Part shown: piece after piece, positions 24,484 through 35,519 of the stretch | Position numbering within the stretch: position 1 is the first letter of the stretch | Layout of the letters: each line of letters begins with the position of its first letter | Source of the DNA: Danxiaibacter flavus | Lineage (GTDB): Bacteria; Bacteroidota; Bacteroidia; Chitinophagales; Chitinophagaceae | Assembly (NCBI RefSeq): GCF_041060425.1 | Contig: NZ_JAULBC010000013.1 | Location: 1-64,000 of the forward strand | Length of the DNA stretch: 64,000 nt | Reading direction: 5' to 3' | Position numbers and translations under genes: made by a program | The notes under the pieces: generated by a model | What the model saw: the letters and a program-made list of their open reading frames with translations, nothing else | What the model was told of the DNA's origin: nothing | Databases searched by the model: none

Positions 24484-26616
24484 TTGCACAAAAAGAACCC
24501 GGATATTAACAGACAACCATCCATATTAGATTCTCCCATTGAATACCTGAAAGGTGTAGGACCGTTGAAAGGAGATATGTTGCGGAAAGAATTGAACATT
24601 TTTACGTTTCGCGACCTTCTTGAACATTTTCCGCTTCGTCATATAGACAAAACCCAGGTGAACCTGATCAGGGATATTTCCTATCAAACTGAATTCATAC
24701 AGGTGGCGGGCACCATCATTAAAATGGAAATAATGGGTGAAAAGCGGTCGAAAAGGCTGGTCGCTCATTTAAAAGATAGTTCCGGCATTCTTGAACTCAC
24801 GTGGTTCCAGGGAATTAGCTGGGTGGAAAAAACGATTAGTACCGGGCAAAAATACCTTGTCTATGGCCGCACGGGCTTTTTTAATGGAAAGGCCCAGATG
24901 ACGCATCCTGAAATTGAACCGCTGGCCGATGTAAATGCCGAGGGCAAAAATTTTCTTGAGCCGATCTATCCCACAACCGAAAAATTGAAGGCAAAAGGAT
25001 TGAATGCACGGCAAATCGGCAAACTTACAGGCACTTTACTAGCCCAGATAAGCGAAAGAGATATTCCGGACAATATTCCCACCTATCTTCTTGAAAAATT
25101 AAAATTTCCAACCCGCTATAAAGCACTTTGCGATATTCATTTTCCGGGGAATGCGGCATCTCACAAATCCGCAGTGAACCGGCTGAAATTTGAAGAGTTT
25201 TTTATTGCCCAGGTACGATTGAACCTCACCCGTTTAAACAGGCACAAAACAAGCCGGGGCGTCGTATTTGAAAAAGTGGGCGACCTGTTCAATAGCTTTT
25301 ACAATGAACATTTGCCATTTAGCCTTACAGGTGCACAAAAACGGGTGATCAAAGAGATCAGGACGGACACAATGCGCGGGCACCAAATGAACAGACTTTT
25401 ACAGGGAGATGTAGGCAGCGGCAAAACGATAGTTGCGCTCTTATGTATGTTGCTGGCGGCAGACAACGGCTATCAAAGCTGTATAATGGCACCTACGGAA
25501 ATACTGGCTCAACAACATTTTAACGGATTATCCGTTCTATTGAAGGATATGCCCATTGAAATGCGCCTGCTTACCGGAAGTACCAAAACTGCCGAAAGAA
25601 AAAAGATCTTAAAAGGTTTGGAAGATGGCTCAATTCATCTGCTTGCAGGAACGCATGCAGTAATCGAGGAAAAAGTGCAGTTTAAAAATCTGGGACTTGC
25701 TATAGTTGACGAGCAGCACAGATTTGGTGTGGCTCAACGTGCGGCGCTCTGGAAAAAGGCCGCAGTTCCTCCACACATCCTTGTAATGACGGCAACGCCC
25801 ATTCCAAGAACCCTGGCTATGACGGCCTATGGTGACCTGGATTACAGCATCATGGATGAATTACCCCCGGGAAGACAGCCAATAACAACTGTTCACCGGT
25901 ATGAAACGCAGCGGGCAAATGTGATGGATTTTATACGTTCTGAAATAGATAAGGGGCGCCAGGCTTATGTAATTTATCCATTGATTGAAGAAAGCGAGAA
26001 ATTGAGCTATGAGGACCTGATGCAAGGCTATGAACAGGTTAAGAGTTTCTTCCCGGAACCCAAATTTTACATAAGTATGGTTCACGGACGAATGCCGGCC
26101 GAGCAGAAGGAAATAAATATGCAACGGTTTGTTAAAGGAGATACACAAATAATGGTTAGTACAACCGTTATTGAAGTGGGTGTGAATGTGCCGAATGCAT
26201 CTGTAATGGTAATCGAAAGCAGTGAAAAGTTTGGGCTTTCGCAGTTGCATCAGCTCCGCGGAAGGGTTGGACGGGGTAGTGAAAAAAGTTTTTGCATTCT
26301 TTTAACCGGCAGCAAAGTGAGCAACGACGGCAGGGAAAGATTAAAAATTATGTGTGCCACCAACGATGGGTTTAAAATTGCCGAAAAAGACTTAGAATTG
26401 CGCGGCCCTGGTGACATTGAAGGCACCCGCCAGAGTGGCGTGCTGAATTTCAAGTTGGCCAGCCTGGTAAACGATAAGCCGTTACTGGAAGCGGCTAAAC
26501 ATTATGCAGAAAAGATACTCGAAAAAGATGAAGACCTGAACCACCCTAAAAACCAACCACTCAAAGACTACCTGCTTTCGCAAAAGGGAAAAACTATTTG
26601 GAGCAAAATATCCTAA
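24484..26616 (+). CDS. recG: ATP-dependent DNA helicase RecG
   Basis: 710 aa. The N-terminal wedge (about 60-270) is followed by the SF2 helicase motor: Walker A LLQGDVGSGKTIVALL (about 311), DEQH box in VDEQHRFGVAQR, motif III MTATPIPRTLAM, motif VI QLRGRVGRGS, and the C-terminal TRG region (ELRGPGDIEGTRQSG). It rescues stalled forks and branch-migrates Holliday junctions. The only start that keeps the N-terminal DSPIEYLKGVGPLKG element is the TTG at 24484: an in-frame TGA lies at 24478 and no ATG occurs before residue 35. First gene of a same-strand run with the T9SS modules. Confidence 0.95.
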   Translation: MHKKNPDINRQPSILDSPIEYLKGVGPLKGDMLRKELNIFTFRDLLEHFPLRHIDKTQVNLIRDISYQTEFIQVAGTIIKMEIMGEKRSKRLVAHLKDSSGILELTWFQGISWVEKTISTGQKYLVYGRTGFFNGKAQMTHPEIEPLADVNAEGKNFLEPIYPTTEKLKAKGLNARQIGKLTGTLLAQISERDIPDNIPTYLLEKLKFPTRYKALCDIHFPGNAASHKSAVNRLKFEEFFIAQVRLNLTRLNRHKTSRGVVFEKVGDLFNSFYNEHLPFSLTGAQKRVIKEIRTDTMRGHQMNRLLQGDVGSGKTIVALLCMLLAADNGYQSCIMAPTEILAQQHFNGLSVLLKDMPIEMRLLTGSTKTAERKKILKGLEDGSIHLLAGTHAVIEEKVQFKNLGLAIVDEQHRFGVAQRAALWKKAAVPPHILVMTATPIPRTLAMTAYGDLDYSIMDELPPGRQPITTVHRYETQRANVMDFIRSEIDKGRQAYVIYPLIEESEKLSYEDLMQGYEQVKSFFPEPKFYISMVHGRMPAEQKEINMQRFVKGDTQIMVSTTVIEVGVNVPNASVMVIESSEKFGLSQLHQLRGRVGRGSEKSFCILLTGSKVSNDGRERLKIMCATNDGFKIAEKDLELRGPGDIEGTRQSGVLNFKLASLVNDKPLLEAAKHYAEKILEKDEDLNHPKNQPLKDYLLSQKGKTIWSKIS

Positions 26617-26683
26617 GGAATGGCCACCAATACACGGGCAATTAACCTGTGATCTGGAGGAATGGGAAAAGATATATTAGCAA

Positions 26684-29600
26684 ATGATCAAATTACTTGA
26701 ATTGAAACATTTTACGTGCATTGCAACTATTTTGTCGCTTTTTGCCGCAATAAACAAGGCAAAATCGCAAGGCATTGAGTTTGTGGAGAACAAAGGTCAG
26801 TGGGACAAATCGATCAAATTCAAAGGCGACATTAATAATGGTGCATTTTATCTTACTGAAACCGGCTACCGCGTAGTGGTAAGCAGCCAGGATGATATGC
26901 TGCAGGCTTCAGAATTTTACCACGGGAGATCCGGTGCAGGCAATGCCGACTCTTCAAACATACATTTTACTACATCTGCCAGGGCCATTACAGATAACAC
27001 CGGGCGTCCGGGCAATGCAAGCTCGGGTATTATCCGCTCCCATGCTTATGAAGTTTCATTTATGAACACCGGTGCCAGTGCGAGAGCAAAAACAGGCAAT
27101 GCGGTTACCATGGTGGGCGAAAAAGCGATGACCTCGGTAAATAACTATTTTATTGGTAACGACCGCTCCAAATGGGCCAGCAATTGTAAAGTTTACCAGG
27201 CCGTCACCTATAAGAATATCTACCCGAACATTGACGTCCGATATTACGTGGATAACGGTTCACTGAAATACGATCTGATTGTTAACCCCGGAGCAGATGT
27301 AAATAATATCGCATTAAAGTTTGACGGTGTTGATAAGCTTGATGTAAAAAACCAAAATCTTGTTATCAAAACATCTGTTGGAGAAATTGCGGAACTTCAG
27401 CCTTATACCTTTCAGGCATCTGTAAACGGCCGTGCAGAGGTCAGTTCAAAATATACTGTGAGCAATGATAATGTTGTTAAGTTCAGAATTGGAGCATATG
27501 ACAAAACGCAACCGCTGGTGATTGACCCAACTATGGTGTTTTCAAGTTTTGCCGGAAGCAGGGATGATAACTGGGGTTATTCCGCAACCTATGATGGTGC
27601 GGGCAACATGTATGGCGGAGGAATTGTGTTTGGTCCGGGTTTTCCTGTAAGCAATGGCGCTTTTCAAACCAAATGGGGCGGCGGTTCTGACGATGACATT
27701 TTTGCTGCGGTTGACATTGGCATCATTAAATTGACTCCGAACGGTACACAAAGATTATATGCAACCTATCTTGGCGGAAACGGAAATGAGCAGCCACATA
27801 GTATGATAGTGGATAATAACGGTGACCTGATCGTTGCCGGGCGTACCACATCTTCAAATTTCCCTACTACGCAAGACAAGTATGGTACAGGAACACCAGC
27901 CCAGGGTACAGATATATTTATCACCAAGTTTAATTCTACGGGTAGCGCCATCATCGGCTCACGTTTGTTTGGCGGAACAGGACTTGACGGCGTAAACATT
28001 GCGCCCAAGTATGCTTCAAGCCCTGAGGGCGCCTTCGATACACGCCGCAATTATGGTGATGATAGCCGGAGCGAAGTAATGATTGATGGTCAGAATAATA
28101 TTTACCTCGCTAGTTGTACACAGTCAAAAGACTTCCCTACAACATCCAATGCTTTTCAAACAAAAAACGCGGGAGGACAGGATGGTGTATTCATTAAAAC
28201 AAACTCAGACCTGAGCACAGTACTTACTTCTACCTATTTTGGAGGCAGCGGTAACGATGCTGCTTTTGTGCTTGCAATAGATCCTCTTTCCAGCAATATA
28301 TTGGTTGGCGGGGCCACGAGAAGCACTGATTTTCCGGGCGTTGGCAATGGGGCAGTTATTTCCAAAGTTAACAATGGCGGTGAATGCGATGGCTTTGTTT
28401 CCTTATTGTCAAGTAGTGGAAGCCTGATTAAAACTACTTATGCAGGTACAGGCGGCCATGATCTTGTTTATGGCGTGCAGTACGATAAATTCGGCTATCC
28501 TTATATAATGGGAACCACTACCGGGGACTGGCCAACTACTTCTAATGTTGGCTATAAAGACAAAGGCGGAAAACAGTTTATTGCAAAGCTCAAAAAAGAT
28601 CTCTCGGGCTGGGAGTATTCTACAACATTCGGCTCCGGCCTTGATAATCCTGATATTTCTCCTGTGGCATTTCTTGTAGACAGGTGCGAGAACGTCTATG
28701 TTTCCGGCTGGGGTGGTTCGGCCAATACGGCCATGAAATACAAATCCGCAGGTACCATCAACTTAAAAATCACTTCTGATGCAATTCAGAGAACAACAGA
28801 TGGTAGCGACTTCTATTTTTTTGTATTGAAAAAAGATGCAACCCAACAATTGTATGGGTCATATTTCGGACAAAAAGGTGGTTTTGGAGAACATGTAGAT
28901 GGTGGCACGAGCCGGTTTGACAAGCAGGGCGTTATTTATATGGCCATGTGTGCAAATTGTATGAAAAGCGGAGCTTTCCCGACAATGCCCGGCAACGTAT
29001 GGTCGCCATCAAACCCGGCTGCATCCGGTTCTAAATGTAATCTTGCTATGGTAAAAATAGCTTTTGAACTGGCTGGCGTTGGAACAGGTGTGCGGTCTGC
29101 AATTGACGGTATTATTCGCGACACTGCAGGATGCGTTCCGCTTACTGTAGATTTTAAAGATACGATCGCAATTGCAAAACAATATATCTGGAGTTTTGGT
29201 GACGGAACTAAAAAAGACACAACAACAATTGCACAAATCAGCCATACCTATAATCAGATTGGCTTGTATAGAGTAATGCTGGTTGCGATCGATTCAAGCT
29301 CCTGCAACGTTGCGGATACTTCTTACATGAATATTCTTGTAAGAAAAGACAGGGCGATTCTAAACACCAGTTATACCAAATTGCTGCCTTGCGATTCGTT
29401 GAAATACGAGTTTGAGAACAATTCTACAGCGCCGCCGGGCATGTCCTTCGGCAGCAACAGTTTTATTTGGGATTTTGGAGATGGTTCTCCAACAATAACT
29501 ACAGGTTTGGGAACCGTGCAACATAGCTATGCGGCACCCGGTAAATACAACATTCTTTTAAAGATGGTTGACACCACATTCTGTAACTATCCGGAAACTG

Positions 29601-30397
29601 ATTCAATCATATTAAGAATTGCATCGAATGTAAAAGCACAGTTTACAACACCACCATCCGGTTGTGCGCCTTACGATGCAGTGTTCACCAACACGTCGCT
29701 CGCAGGCCAGCAATACCAATGGGACTTTGGCGACGGTACAACGTCTACGGAAGAAAGTCCAGTGCATACATATCCCAAGCCGGGTAATTATTCCATTAAG
29801 CTGGTTGTGATAGATTCATCTACCTGTAACAAGATCGATTCGTTCAAGTACAATATTGTTGTGAGTCCGAAACCCACAGCAGCATTTACTTATACGCCAA
29901 CACAGGCTGAACCGAATTCACCTTTTTACTTTAGCAACAATTCAATAAATGCAACCAATTATAAATGGTTGTTTGGAGATGGCGATAGTCTTGCTACGGT
30001 AAAAACACAGCCGCCCGTTTCGCATATATTCAACAGCAGCGGGAATTTCAGGGTTACATTAATAGCCAGCAACCCATATAAATGTTACGATACGGCATAT
30101 CAAACGCTGCAGGCGCTGGTAATTCCGCTTGTGGATGTACCAAATGCGTTTACGCCTAATGGTGATGGCATTAATGACCAGGTGAAAGTTCGCGGTTATG
30201 GAATAGATAAAATGAGCTTTAAAGTATTTAACCGCTGGGGAACACTGATGTTCCAAAGCGCCAGCCAGGACCTGGGATGGGATGGCAAGTTCAAAGGACA
30301 ACTGCAACAACAGGATGTATATACTTATGTGCTAGACGTCATATTCTTTGATGGAACGAAATATCAGAAGAAGGGAGATATAACTTTATTGAAATAA
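26684..30397 (+). CDS. T9SS cargo with beta-propeller and PKD repeats, gliding-type C-terminal domain (copy 1)
   Basis: 1237 aa. Signal peptide (MIKLLELKHFTCIATILSLF). The N-terminal region (about 30-290, starting GIEFVENKGQWDKS) is the DUF7948-like domain that precedes such proteins. SBBP-type propeller strands follow (about 290-800: YLGGNGNEQPHSMIVD, TYFGGSGNDAAFVL). Four PKD domains lie near 822, 918, 985 and 1069, each with a WxFGDG core. The C-terminus (about 1146-1237: VPNAFTPNGDGINDQ, FNRWGTLMFQ, WDGK, YTYVLDV) is the type-B gliding/T9SS sorting domain. A surface-exported adhesin or stalk protein is inferred. Its nearest relative is the second copy 1.4 kb downstream; the partner PorP/SprF gene follows after 57 bp. 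Confidence 0.92.
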   Translation: MIKLLELKHFTCIATILSLFAAINKAKSQGIEFVENKGQWDKSIKFKGDINNGAFYLTETGYRVVVSSQDDMLQASEFYHGRSGAGNADSSNIHFTTSARAITDNTGRPGNASSGIIRSHAYEVSFMNTGASARAKTGNAVTMVGEKAMTSVNNYFIGNDRSKWASNCKVYQAVTYKNIYPNIDVRYYVDNGSLKYDLIVNPGADVNNIALKFDGVDKLDVKNQNLVIKTSVGEIAELQPYTFQASVNGRAEVSSKYTVSNDNVVKFRIGAYDKTQPLVIDPTMVFSSFAGSRDDNWGYSATYDGAGNMYGGGIVFGPGFPVSNGAFQTKWGGGSDDDIFAAVDIGIIKLTPNGTQRLYATYLGGNGNEQPHSMIVDNNGDLIVAGRTTSSNFPTTQDKYGTGTPAQGTDIFITKFNSTGSAIIGSRLFGGTGLDGVNIAPKYASSPEGAFDTRRNYGDDSRSEVMIDGQNNIYLASCTQSKDFPTTSNAFQTKNAGGQDGVFIKTNSDLSTVLTSTYFGGSGNDAAFVLAIDPLSSNILVGGATRSTDFPGVGNGAVISKVNNGGECDGFVSLLSSSGSLIKTTYAGTGGHDLVYGVQYDKFGYPYIMGTTTGDWPTTSNVGYKDKGGKQFIAKLKKDLSGWEYSTTFGSGLDNPDISPVAFLVDRCENVYVSGWGGSANTAMKYKSAGTINLKITSDAIQRTTDGSDFYFFVLKKDATQQLYGSYFGQKGGFGEHVDGGTSRFDKQGVIYMAMCANCMKSGAFPTMPGNVWSPSNPAASGSKCNLAMVKIAFELAGVGTGVRSAIDGIIRDTAGCVPLTVDFKDTIAIAKQYIWSFGDGTKKDTTTIAQISHTYNQIGLYRVMLVAIDSSSCNVADTSYMNILVRKDRAILNTSYTKLLPCDSLKYEFENNSTAPPGMSFGSNSFIWDFGDGSPTITTGLGTVQHSYAAPGKYNILLKMVDTTFCNYPETDSIILRIASNVKAQFTTPPSGCAPYDAVFTNTSLAGQQYQWDFGDGTTSTEESPVHTYPKPGNYSIKLVVIDSSTCNKIDSFKYNIVVSPKPTAAFTYTPTQAEPNSPFYFSNNSINATNYKWLFGDGDSLATVKTQPPVSHIFNSSGNFRVTLIASNPYKCYDTAYQTLQALVIPLVDVPNAFTPNGDGINDQVKVRGYGIDKMSFKVFNRWGTLMFQSASQDLGWDGKFKGQLQQQDVYTYVLDVIFFDGTKYQKKGDITLLK

Positions 30398-30454
30398 CGG
30401 ATGCTAATACCAGCATTTAAAAGCAGGGACATCAGCCAAAAAAGGAAGTTAGAA

Positions 30455-31498
30455 ATGAGGAACCCATTTATGAAAAAAGTATTGGATATTAAAATTGTTG
30501 CTACAATCATGGTGATCTTTTGCACTTTGGCCTCAAGTGCGCAGGATCTGCATTTTTCGCAATATTTCAATACACCGCTTCTCGTGAATCCTGCAAATAC
30601 AGGTTTTGCACCGGAATCTGACTGGCGTGTCGGAGCGAATTATCGTAACCAGTGGTCAAGCATACTTAACAACCCATACAAAACAATGAGTGCATGGGCA
30701 GACGCGCAGGCATTTGGCAATCGTCTTAGCAACGGATGGCTCGGTATTGGCGGCGCATTATTAAATGATGTTGCAGGAAGCGGCGGCCTGACATCTACCC
30801 GCGCATATGGTAATATTGCCTATCACCAGCTTTTAGGAATAAACAGTTTGCTGAGCATGGGTTTTAGTGTGGGCTATGCGTCTAAACGTATTGACTTTAC
30901 CAAACTTTCTTTTGATGACCAATGGAACGGGAAATTCTTTGACATAACAATACCTAACGGCGAACCATTTGCTTACAGCAGGGTATCTTACCTGGATTTA
31001 GGTGTTGGTATGAATTACGCTTTTTTTCCCTCAGACAATACTTACCTGAATTTGGGAGTAAGCATATCGCACATTAATCAACCTAAAGAATCGTTTTTCT
31101 CTAATTCTTTGATAGATCAGCGGCTGGATGCACGATACAACGTTTTCCTGAATGGCATGTTTAAATTGAATGACCAATGGATCATCAATCCTAATGCATA
31201 TATAAGCAAAATGGGCACAGCATGGGAAACGGTTGTAGGCCTTAATGCGAACTATAATTTAAGTGGCGATGGCTTTACGCAAATGATTGCAGGTTTATAC
31301 TACCGCTCGGGCGACGCATTTATTCCAATGATCGGCTATCAGCTTGACGATTTTAAACTTACTTTTAGCTACGACGCTACAACATCTTTCTTAAAAAACT
31401 ACAATCAATCCAGGGGCGCATACGAAATATCGCTTGTCAAAACAGGGCTGTATAATAGTGGTGGCAAGAATGTAAAATGTCCTACTGTTAAATTTTAA
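30455..31498 (+). CDS. PorP/SprF-type outer-membrane protein (copy 1)
   Basis: 347 aa from the ATG at 30455, which has AGGAAG six bases upstream (ATG 30470 is the alternative; the longest frame starts at 30401 but lacks a signal). Signal peptide ending in ASSAQ, then the family opening DLHFSQYFNTPLLVNPANTG. It continues as a beta-barrel with repeated aromatic strands and ends in an aromatic motif. PorP/SprF proteins hold or export type-B T9SS cargo at the cell surface. Here it follows its likely cargo gene directly. Confidence 0.92.
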   Translation: MRNPFMKKVLDIKIVATIMVIFCTLASSAQDLHFSQYFNTPLLVNPANTGFAPESDWRVGANYRNQWSSILNNPYKTMSAWADAQAFGNRLSNGWLGIGGALLNDVAGSGGLTSTRAYGNIAYHQLLGINSLLSMGFSVGYASKRIDFTKLSFDDQWNGKFFDITIPNGEPFAYSRVSYLDLGVGMNYAFFPSDNTYLNLGVSISHINQPKESFFSNSLIDQRLDARYNVFLNGMFKLNDQWIINPNAYISKMGTAWETVVGLNANYNLSGDGFTQMIAGLYYRSGDAFIPMIGYQLDDFKLTFSYDATTSFLKNYNQSRGAYEISLVKTGLYNSGGKNVKCPTVKF

Positions 31499-31787
31499 TT
31501 CGTTTAAAAAAATTTAATCGGAATAAATCTATCACTATTAATAAAGTCATCAATAATAATTAAATTGTGTAAGGAGCAACCAATCTGAAAATTTAGCGTA
31601 TTCGTATCTTATGAACGGAGTGGCCTGCTGCAAAAAATCCTTCCTGCCAAAACCGCAGTCCCGTAACAGGTAACTTAATTTTTCTGCTTAGTTAACTGAC
31701 GATTTGCTACATACATAAACCTTTATCCATAAAACAATTTGTATCTGTAAAACGTTGTTTTATTGTGGACCTCTTAAAATAAAAGAT

Positions 31788-34700
31788 TTGAAACTTCTTA
31801 CGCATATAGTAGTTTTCATTTCCCTGCTAACCTCTGCAAAGTCGATAGGTCAAAGTATAGAATTTGTCGAAAACAAAGGGCAATGGGACAAAAGCGTGAA
31901 GTATAAAGGCAATCTTAACGGAGGAGCATTTTACCTGACATCAACCGGCTATCGCGTCGTATTAACCAACCCGGACGATATGCGTAAGCTGGCAGAATAT
32001 TACCACGGAGGTTTTAGCTCCGATTCCTCTTTTCAAACAGCACGCGCATCAGCAGTCGCAAACAACAAACTTTCTTTACGGGCGCATGCATATGAAGTAA
32101 AGTTTGTGAATGCATCTCAAAATATTTTCTGCGAACCGGATAAGCCGCTCACCTCAGTAAATAATTATTTTATAGGAAACGATTCAACCAAATGGGCCAA
32201 AAATTGCAAGATTTACCAGGCAGTGACGTACCGGAATATTTATCCAAATGTTGATCTCCGTTATTACATGGATAATGATGCATTAAAATACGACCTGGTT
32301 GTTAACCCCGGCGGGGACATCAACAAGATCGCCTTACAATTTGACGGCGTTAACCGCATTGATATAAAAAATCAAAATCTCGTAGTGTCAACATCTGTCG
32401 GAGAAGTTGCGGAGTTAAAACCATATACTTACCAGTCATCCGTTAACGGAAGAGCGGAGATCAATTCAAAATATGTAATCATCAATAATAACACTGTAAC
32501 ATTCCGTATTGAAAACTACGACAGAACAAAACCGTTGATCATTGATCCTACACTTGTGTTCTCTACTTTTTCCGGTAGCCGCGATGATAACTGGGGTTAC
32601 ACTGCAACATATGATGGCGGCGGCAACTTCTACGGTGCTGGTATTGTATTTGGAACCGGCTGGCCCGTTAGCAACGGTTCTTTTGAAACGACATTTGGCG
32701 GAGGTGTTCAGGAAGACAATCTTGGTCCCTTAGATATTGGCATAATAAAATTGTCACCTAACGGAACGCAACGAGTATATGCCACTTATCTTGGAGGAGC
32801 CGGCAATGAACAACCGCACAGCCTGATAGTTGATAATAAAGGCGAGTTGGTTGCTGTAGGAAGAACTTCTTCAAAGGATTTTCCTACCTCTGTTGCCCTG
32901 TATGGCTCAGGCGGCGCTTCTGATATTTTCATTACGAAATTCACAGCCGATGGTGGATCCATTGTGGGTTCACGGTTATTTGGAGGATCAGGTCCTGACG
33001 GCGTAAATATCAGTCCTAAATATGCCGACGCTGTTAAAGGTGCCAGCAGCACAAGACGGAACTACGGTGATGATGCACGAAGTGAGGTGATTGTTGACGC
33101 GCAAAACAACATCTACCTGGCAAGTTGTACGCAGTCAAAAGATTTTCCCATAACATCGAATGCTTTTCAAAAAACTTTTGGCGGTGGTATGCAGGATGGC
33201 GTGTTTATAAAAACCAGCGCGGACCTGAGTACAGTTATTACAAGCACTTATTTTGGCGGATCTGATAACGACGCAGCCTTTGTGTTGGCGTTGAGTCCGA
33301 TCACCAACAATATACTGGTAGGCGGTGCTACGGGAAGTTCAGACTTTCCCGGTGTAGGAAGTGTAGGTATTAATACTGCTTATCAGGGAGGAGAATGTGA
33401 TGGCTTTGTGTCTTTACTTTCCAACGACGGACATACATTGATACGAACTACATACGCTGGAACAGGCGGCAATGATCTTGTATACGGTGTGCAGTTTGAT
33501 AAGTTTGGATATCCTTATATCATGGGGTCTACAACAGGCACCTGGCCGGTTGTAAATGCTGCATTTAGTCAGCCAAATGGCAGGCAGTTTATCTCCAAGC
33601 TAAAACAGGACCTGTCTGGCTTTGAATATTCAACCGTATTCGGCAAAGGACAGGCTGAACCGGATATATCCCCTGTTGCATTTTTAGTGGATAGGTGCGA
33701 GAATGTATATGTTTCCGGCTGGGGCGGATCAACTGATAAAAACATGGGCTATCCTACAGCATATACAAACGGATTGTCAATAACACCTGATGCTATTCAA
33801 AAGACCACGGATGGAAGCGACTTCTATTTCTTTGTTCTGCAAAAAGATGCTGTAGCTCAGCTTTACGGTTCTTATTTTGGCCAACAAGGCGGCTTTGGAG
33901 ATCACGTTGACGGTGGCACGAGCCGTTTTGACAAGCAAGGAGTTATTTATAACGCTATTTGCGCCAACTGTAATAAACAAGGTATTTTTCCCACCATGCC
34001 AGGCAATGTATGGTCGCCGTCAAATCCTTCCAATAGCGGCGCCCGTTGTAATCTTGCAATGGTTAAAGTTGCATTTGAGCTCGCAGGCATAGCAAGCGGT
34101 ATTCAATCAAGCATAGACGGCGTTCCAAGAGATACAGCCGGATGCGTTCCTCTTAAAGTTGATTTTAAAGATACGATTGGCATAGCCAAACAATATATAT
34201 GGAACTTTGGCGATGGTTCTGCGAGTGTTACAACCACTACACCTCAAACAAGCCACACCTATCAAAAGCTTGGGTTGTTTAATGTAATGCTTATAGCGAT
34301 TGATTCTTCGGCATGTAATATTGCAGATACATCATACCTGAATATTCTGGTCAGAAAAGACAGAGCCATAATATCCGCACAGGCTATTAAACTTCCACCA
34401 TGCGATTCACTAAGGTTTGAATTCCAGAACAACTCTACATCACCGGCAGGTGTGCCTTTCGACAATCATAGCTTTATCTGGGATTTTGGAGATGGTTCTC
34501 CTACGATTACAACCGGCACTCAGTCTGTGTTCCATAGTTATGCGTCACCGGGCAAGTACACCATTTCTCTTCAGATGATAGATACGGCTTTCTGTAACTA
34601 TCCGGAAACAGATTCTATTCCATTGCGTATCGCGGCAAATGTAAAAGCTCAGTTTGTTACACCGCCTTCCGGTTGTGCACCTTATGATGCTGTGTTTACC

Positions 34701-35405
34701 AATACATCAATGGCCGGACAGCAGTATTTATGGGACTTTGGTGATGGCGCTGTATCTACAGAAGAAGATCCGGTACATACTTACTTTAAGCCGGGAGAAT
34801 ACACCGTTAAGTTAAAGGTTACCGATTCATCAACCTGTAACATTGTAGACTCAACGCAATATCATATTATAGTTAGTCCGAAGCCAACAGCAATGTTTAC
34901 TTATTCACCGCTGCAGCCACAGGCTAATACTCCTTTTGTATTTACGAATAGTTCAGAAAACGCAAACTCATATAAATGGTTATTTGGGGATGATGATAGC
35001 CTGATCACAATTAAAAAAGACCCTTTATCATACGTATTCCCGCGCAGTGGAAACTTCAGGGTCATTTTAATTGCCATCAATCAATATGGCTGTGCCGATA
35101 CTACTTCTGCCACATTACAAGCTATTGTTGAACCGCTTGTTGATGTGCCGAATGCATTTACACCAAACGGCGACGGATCCAACGATATAGTGAGAGTACG
35201 CGGTTACGGCATTGAAAAGATGAGCTGGAAAATATTTAACAGGTGGGGCACACTGGTCTTCCAAAGCGCAAGCTCCACAATTGGATGGGATGGCAAGTAC
35301 AAAGGCCAGCTCCAACCACAGGATGTATACACTTATATACTGGATGTAATATTCTCCGACGGGACAAAAGCTCAAAAGCGGGGAGATATAACATTATTAA
35401 GATAA
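31788..35405 (+). CDS. T9SS cargo with beta-propeller and PKD repeats, gliding-type C-terminal domain (copy 2)
   Basis: 1205 aa from the TTG at 31788, which follows an A-rich stretch and gives the signal peptide KLLTHIVVFISLLTSAKSIG; no ATG exists near the N-terminus, and a TTG at 31755 would add 11 residues. Same domain order as the first copy: DUF7948-like start (SIEFVENKGQWDKS), propeller, four PKD domains (WxFGDG or WLFGDDD in the last), type-B C-terminal domain (VPNAFTPNGDGSNDI, FNRWGTLVFQ, WDGKYKGQ). Synonymous and conservative differences are spread along the whole length, so the duplication is old. The signal peptide and the Asn/Ser-rich segment near residue 110 differ most. Confidence 0.9.
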   Translation: MKLLTHIVVFISLLTSAKSIGQSIEFVENKGQWDKSVKYKGNLNGGAFYLTSTGYRVVLTNPDDMRKLAEYYHGGFSSDSSFQTARASAVANNKLSLRAHAYEVKFVNASQNIFCEPDKPLTSVNNYFIGNDSTKWAKNCKIYQAVTYRNIYPNVDLRYYMDNDALKYDLVVNPGGDINKIALQFDGVNRIDIKNQNLVVSTSVGEVAELKPYTYQSSVNGRAEINSKYVIINNNTVTFRIENYDRTKPLIIDPTLVFSTFSGSRDDNWGYTATYDGGGNFYGAGIVFGTGWPVSNGSFETTFGGGVQEDNLGPLDIGIIKLSPNGTQRVYATYLGGAGNEQPHSLIVDNKGELVAVGRTSSKDFPTSVALYGSGGASDIFITKFTADGGSIVGSRLFGGSGPDGVNISPKYADAVKGASSTRRNYGDDARSEVIVDAQNNIYLASCTQSKDFPITSNAFQKTFGGGMQDGVFIKTSADLSTVITSTYFGGSDNDAAFVLALSPITNNILVGGATGSSDFPGVGSVGINTAYQGGECDGFVSLLSNDGHTLIRTTYAGTGGNDLVYGVQFDKFGYPYIMGSTTGTWPVVNAAFSQPNGRQFISKLKQDLSGFEYSTVFGKGQAEPDISPVAFLVDRCENVYVSGWGGSTDKNMGYPTAYTNGLSITPDAIQKTTDGSDFYFFVLQKDAVAQLYGSYFGQQGGFGDHVDGGTSRFDKQGVIYNAICANCNKQGIFPTMPGNVWSPSNPSNSGARCNLAMVKVAFELAGIASGIQSSIDGVPRDTAGCVPLKVDFKDTIGIAKQYIWNFGDGSASVTTTTPQTSHTYQKLGLFNVMLIAIDSSACNIADTSYLNILVRKDRAIISAQAIKLPPCDSLRFEFQNNSTSPAGVPFDNHSFIWDFGDGSPTITTGTQSVFHSYASPGKYTISLQMIDTAFCNYPETDSIPLRIAANVKAQFVTPPSGCAPYDAVFTNTSMAGQQYLWDFGDGAVSTEEDPVHTYFKPGEYTVKLKVTDSSTCNIVDSTQYHIIVSPKPTAMFTYSPLQPQANTPFVFTNSSENANSYKWLFGDDDSLITIKKDPLSYVFPRSGNFRVILIAINQYGCADTTSATLQAIVEPLVDVPNAFTPNGDGSNDIVRVRGYGIEKMSWKIFNRWGTLVFQSASSTIGWDGKYKGQLQPQDVYTYILDVIFSDGTKAQKRGDITLLR

Positions 35406-35519
35406 ACAACGGGGCCTGCATAAACGGACTTTCACCAAAAATGTCTGAATAATGCACGCCCGGCCAAACGACCAGGTAATTGACTGTTTGACCAATTTAA
35501 AAAGAAAGAGGGAGGATTT

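Noticed and set aside
31499..31787. tRNA or regulatory RNA in the gap between the two cargo modules
   Set aside because: No cloverleaf, T-loop (GGTTCRA) or terminator-like hairpin; plain A+T-rich spacer.
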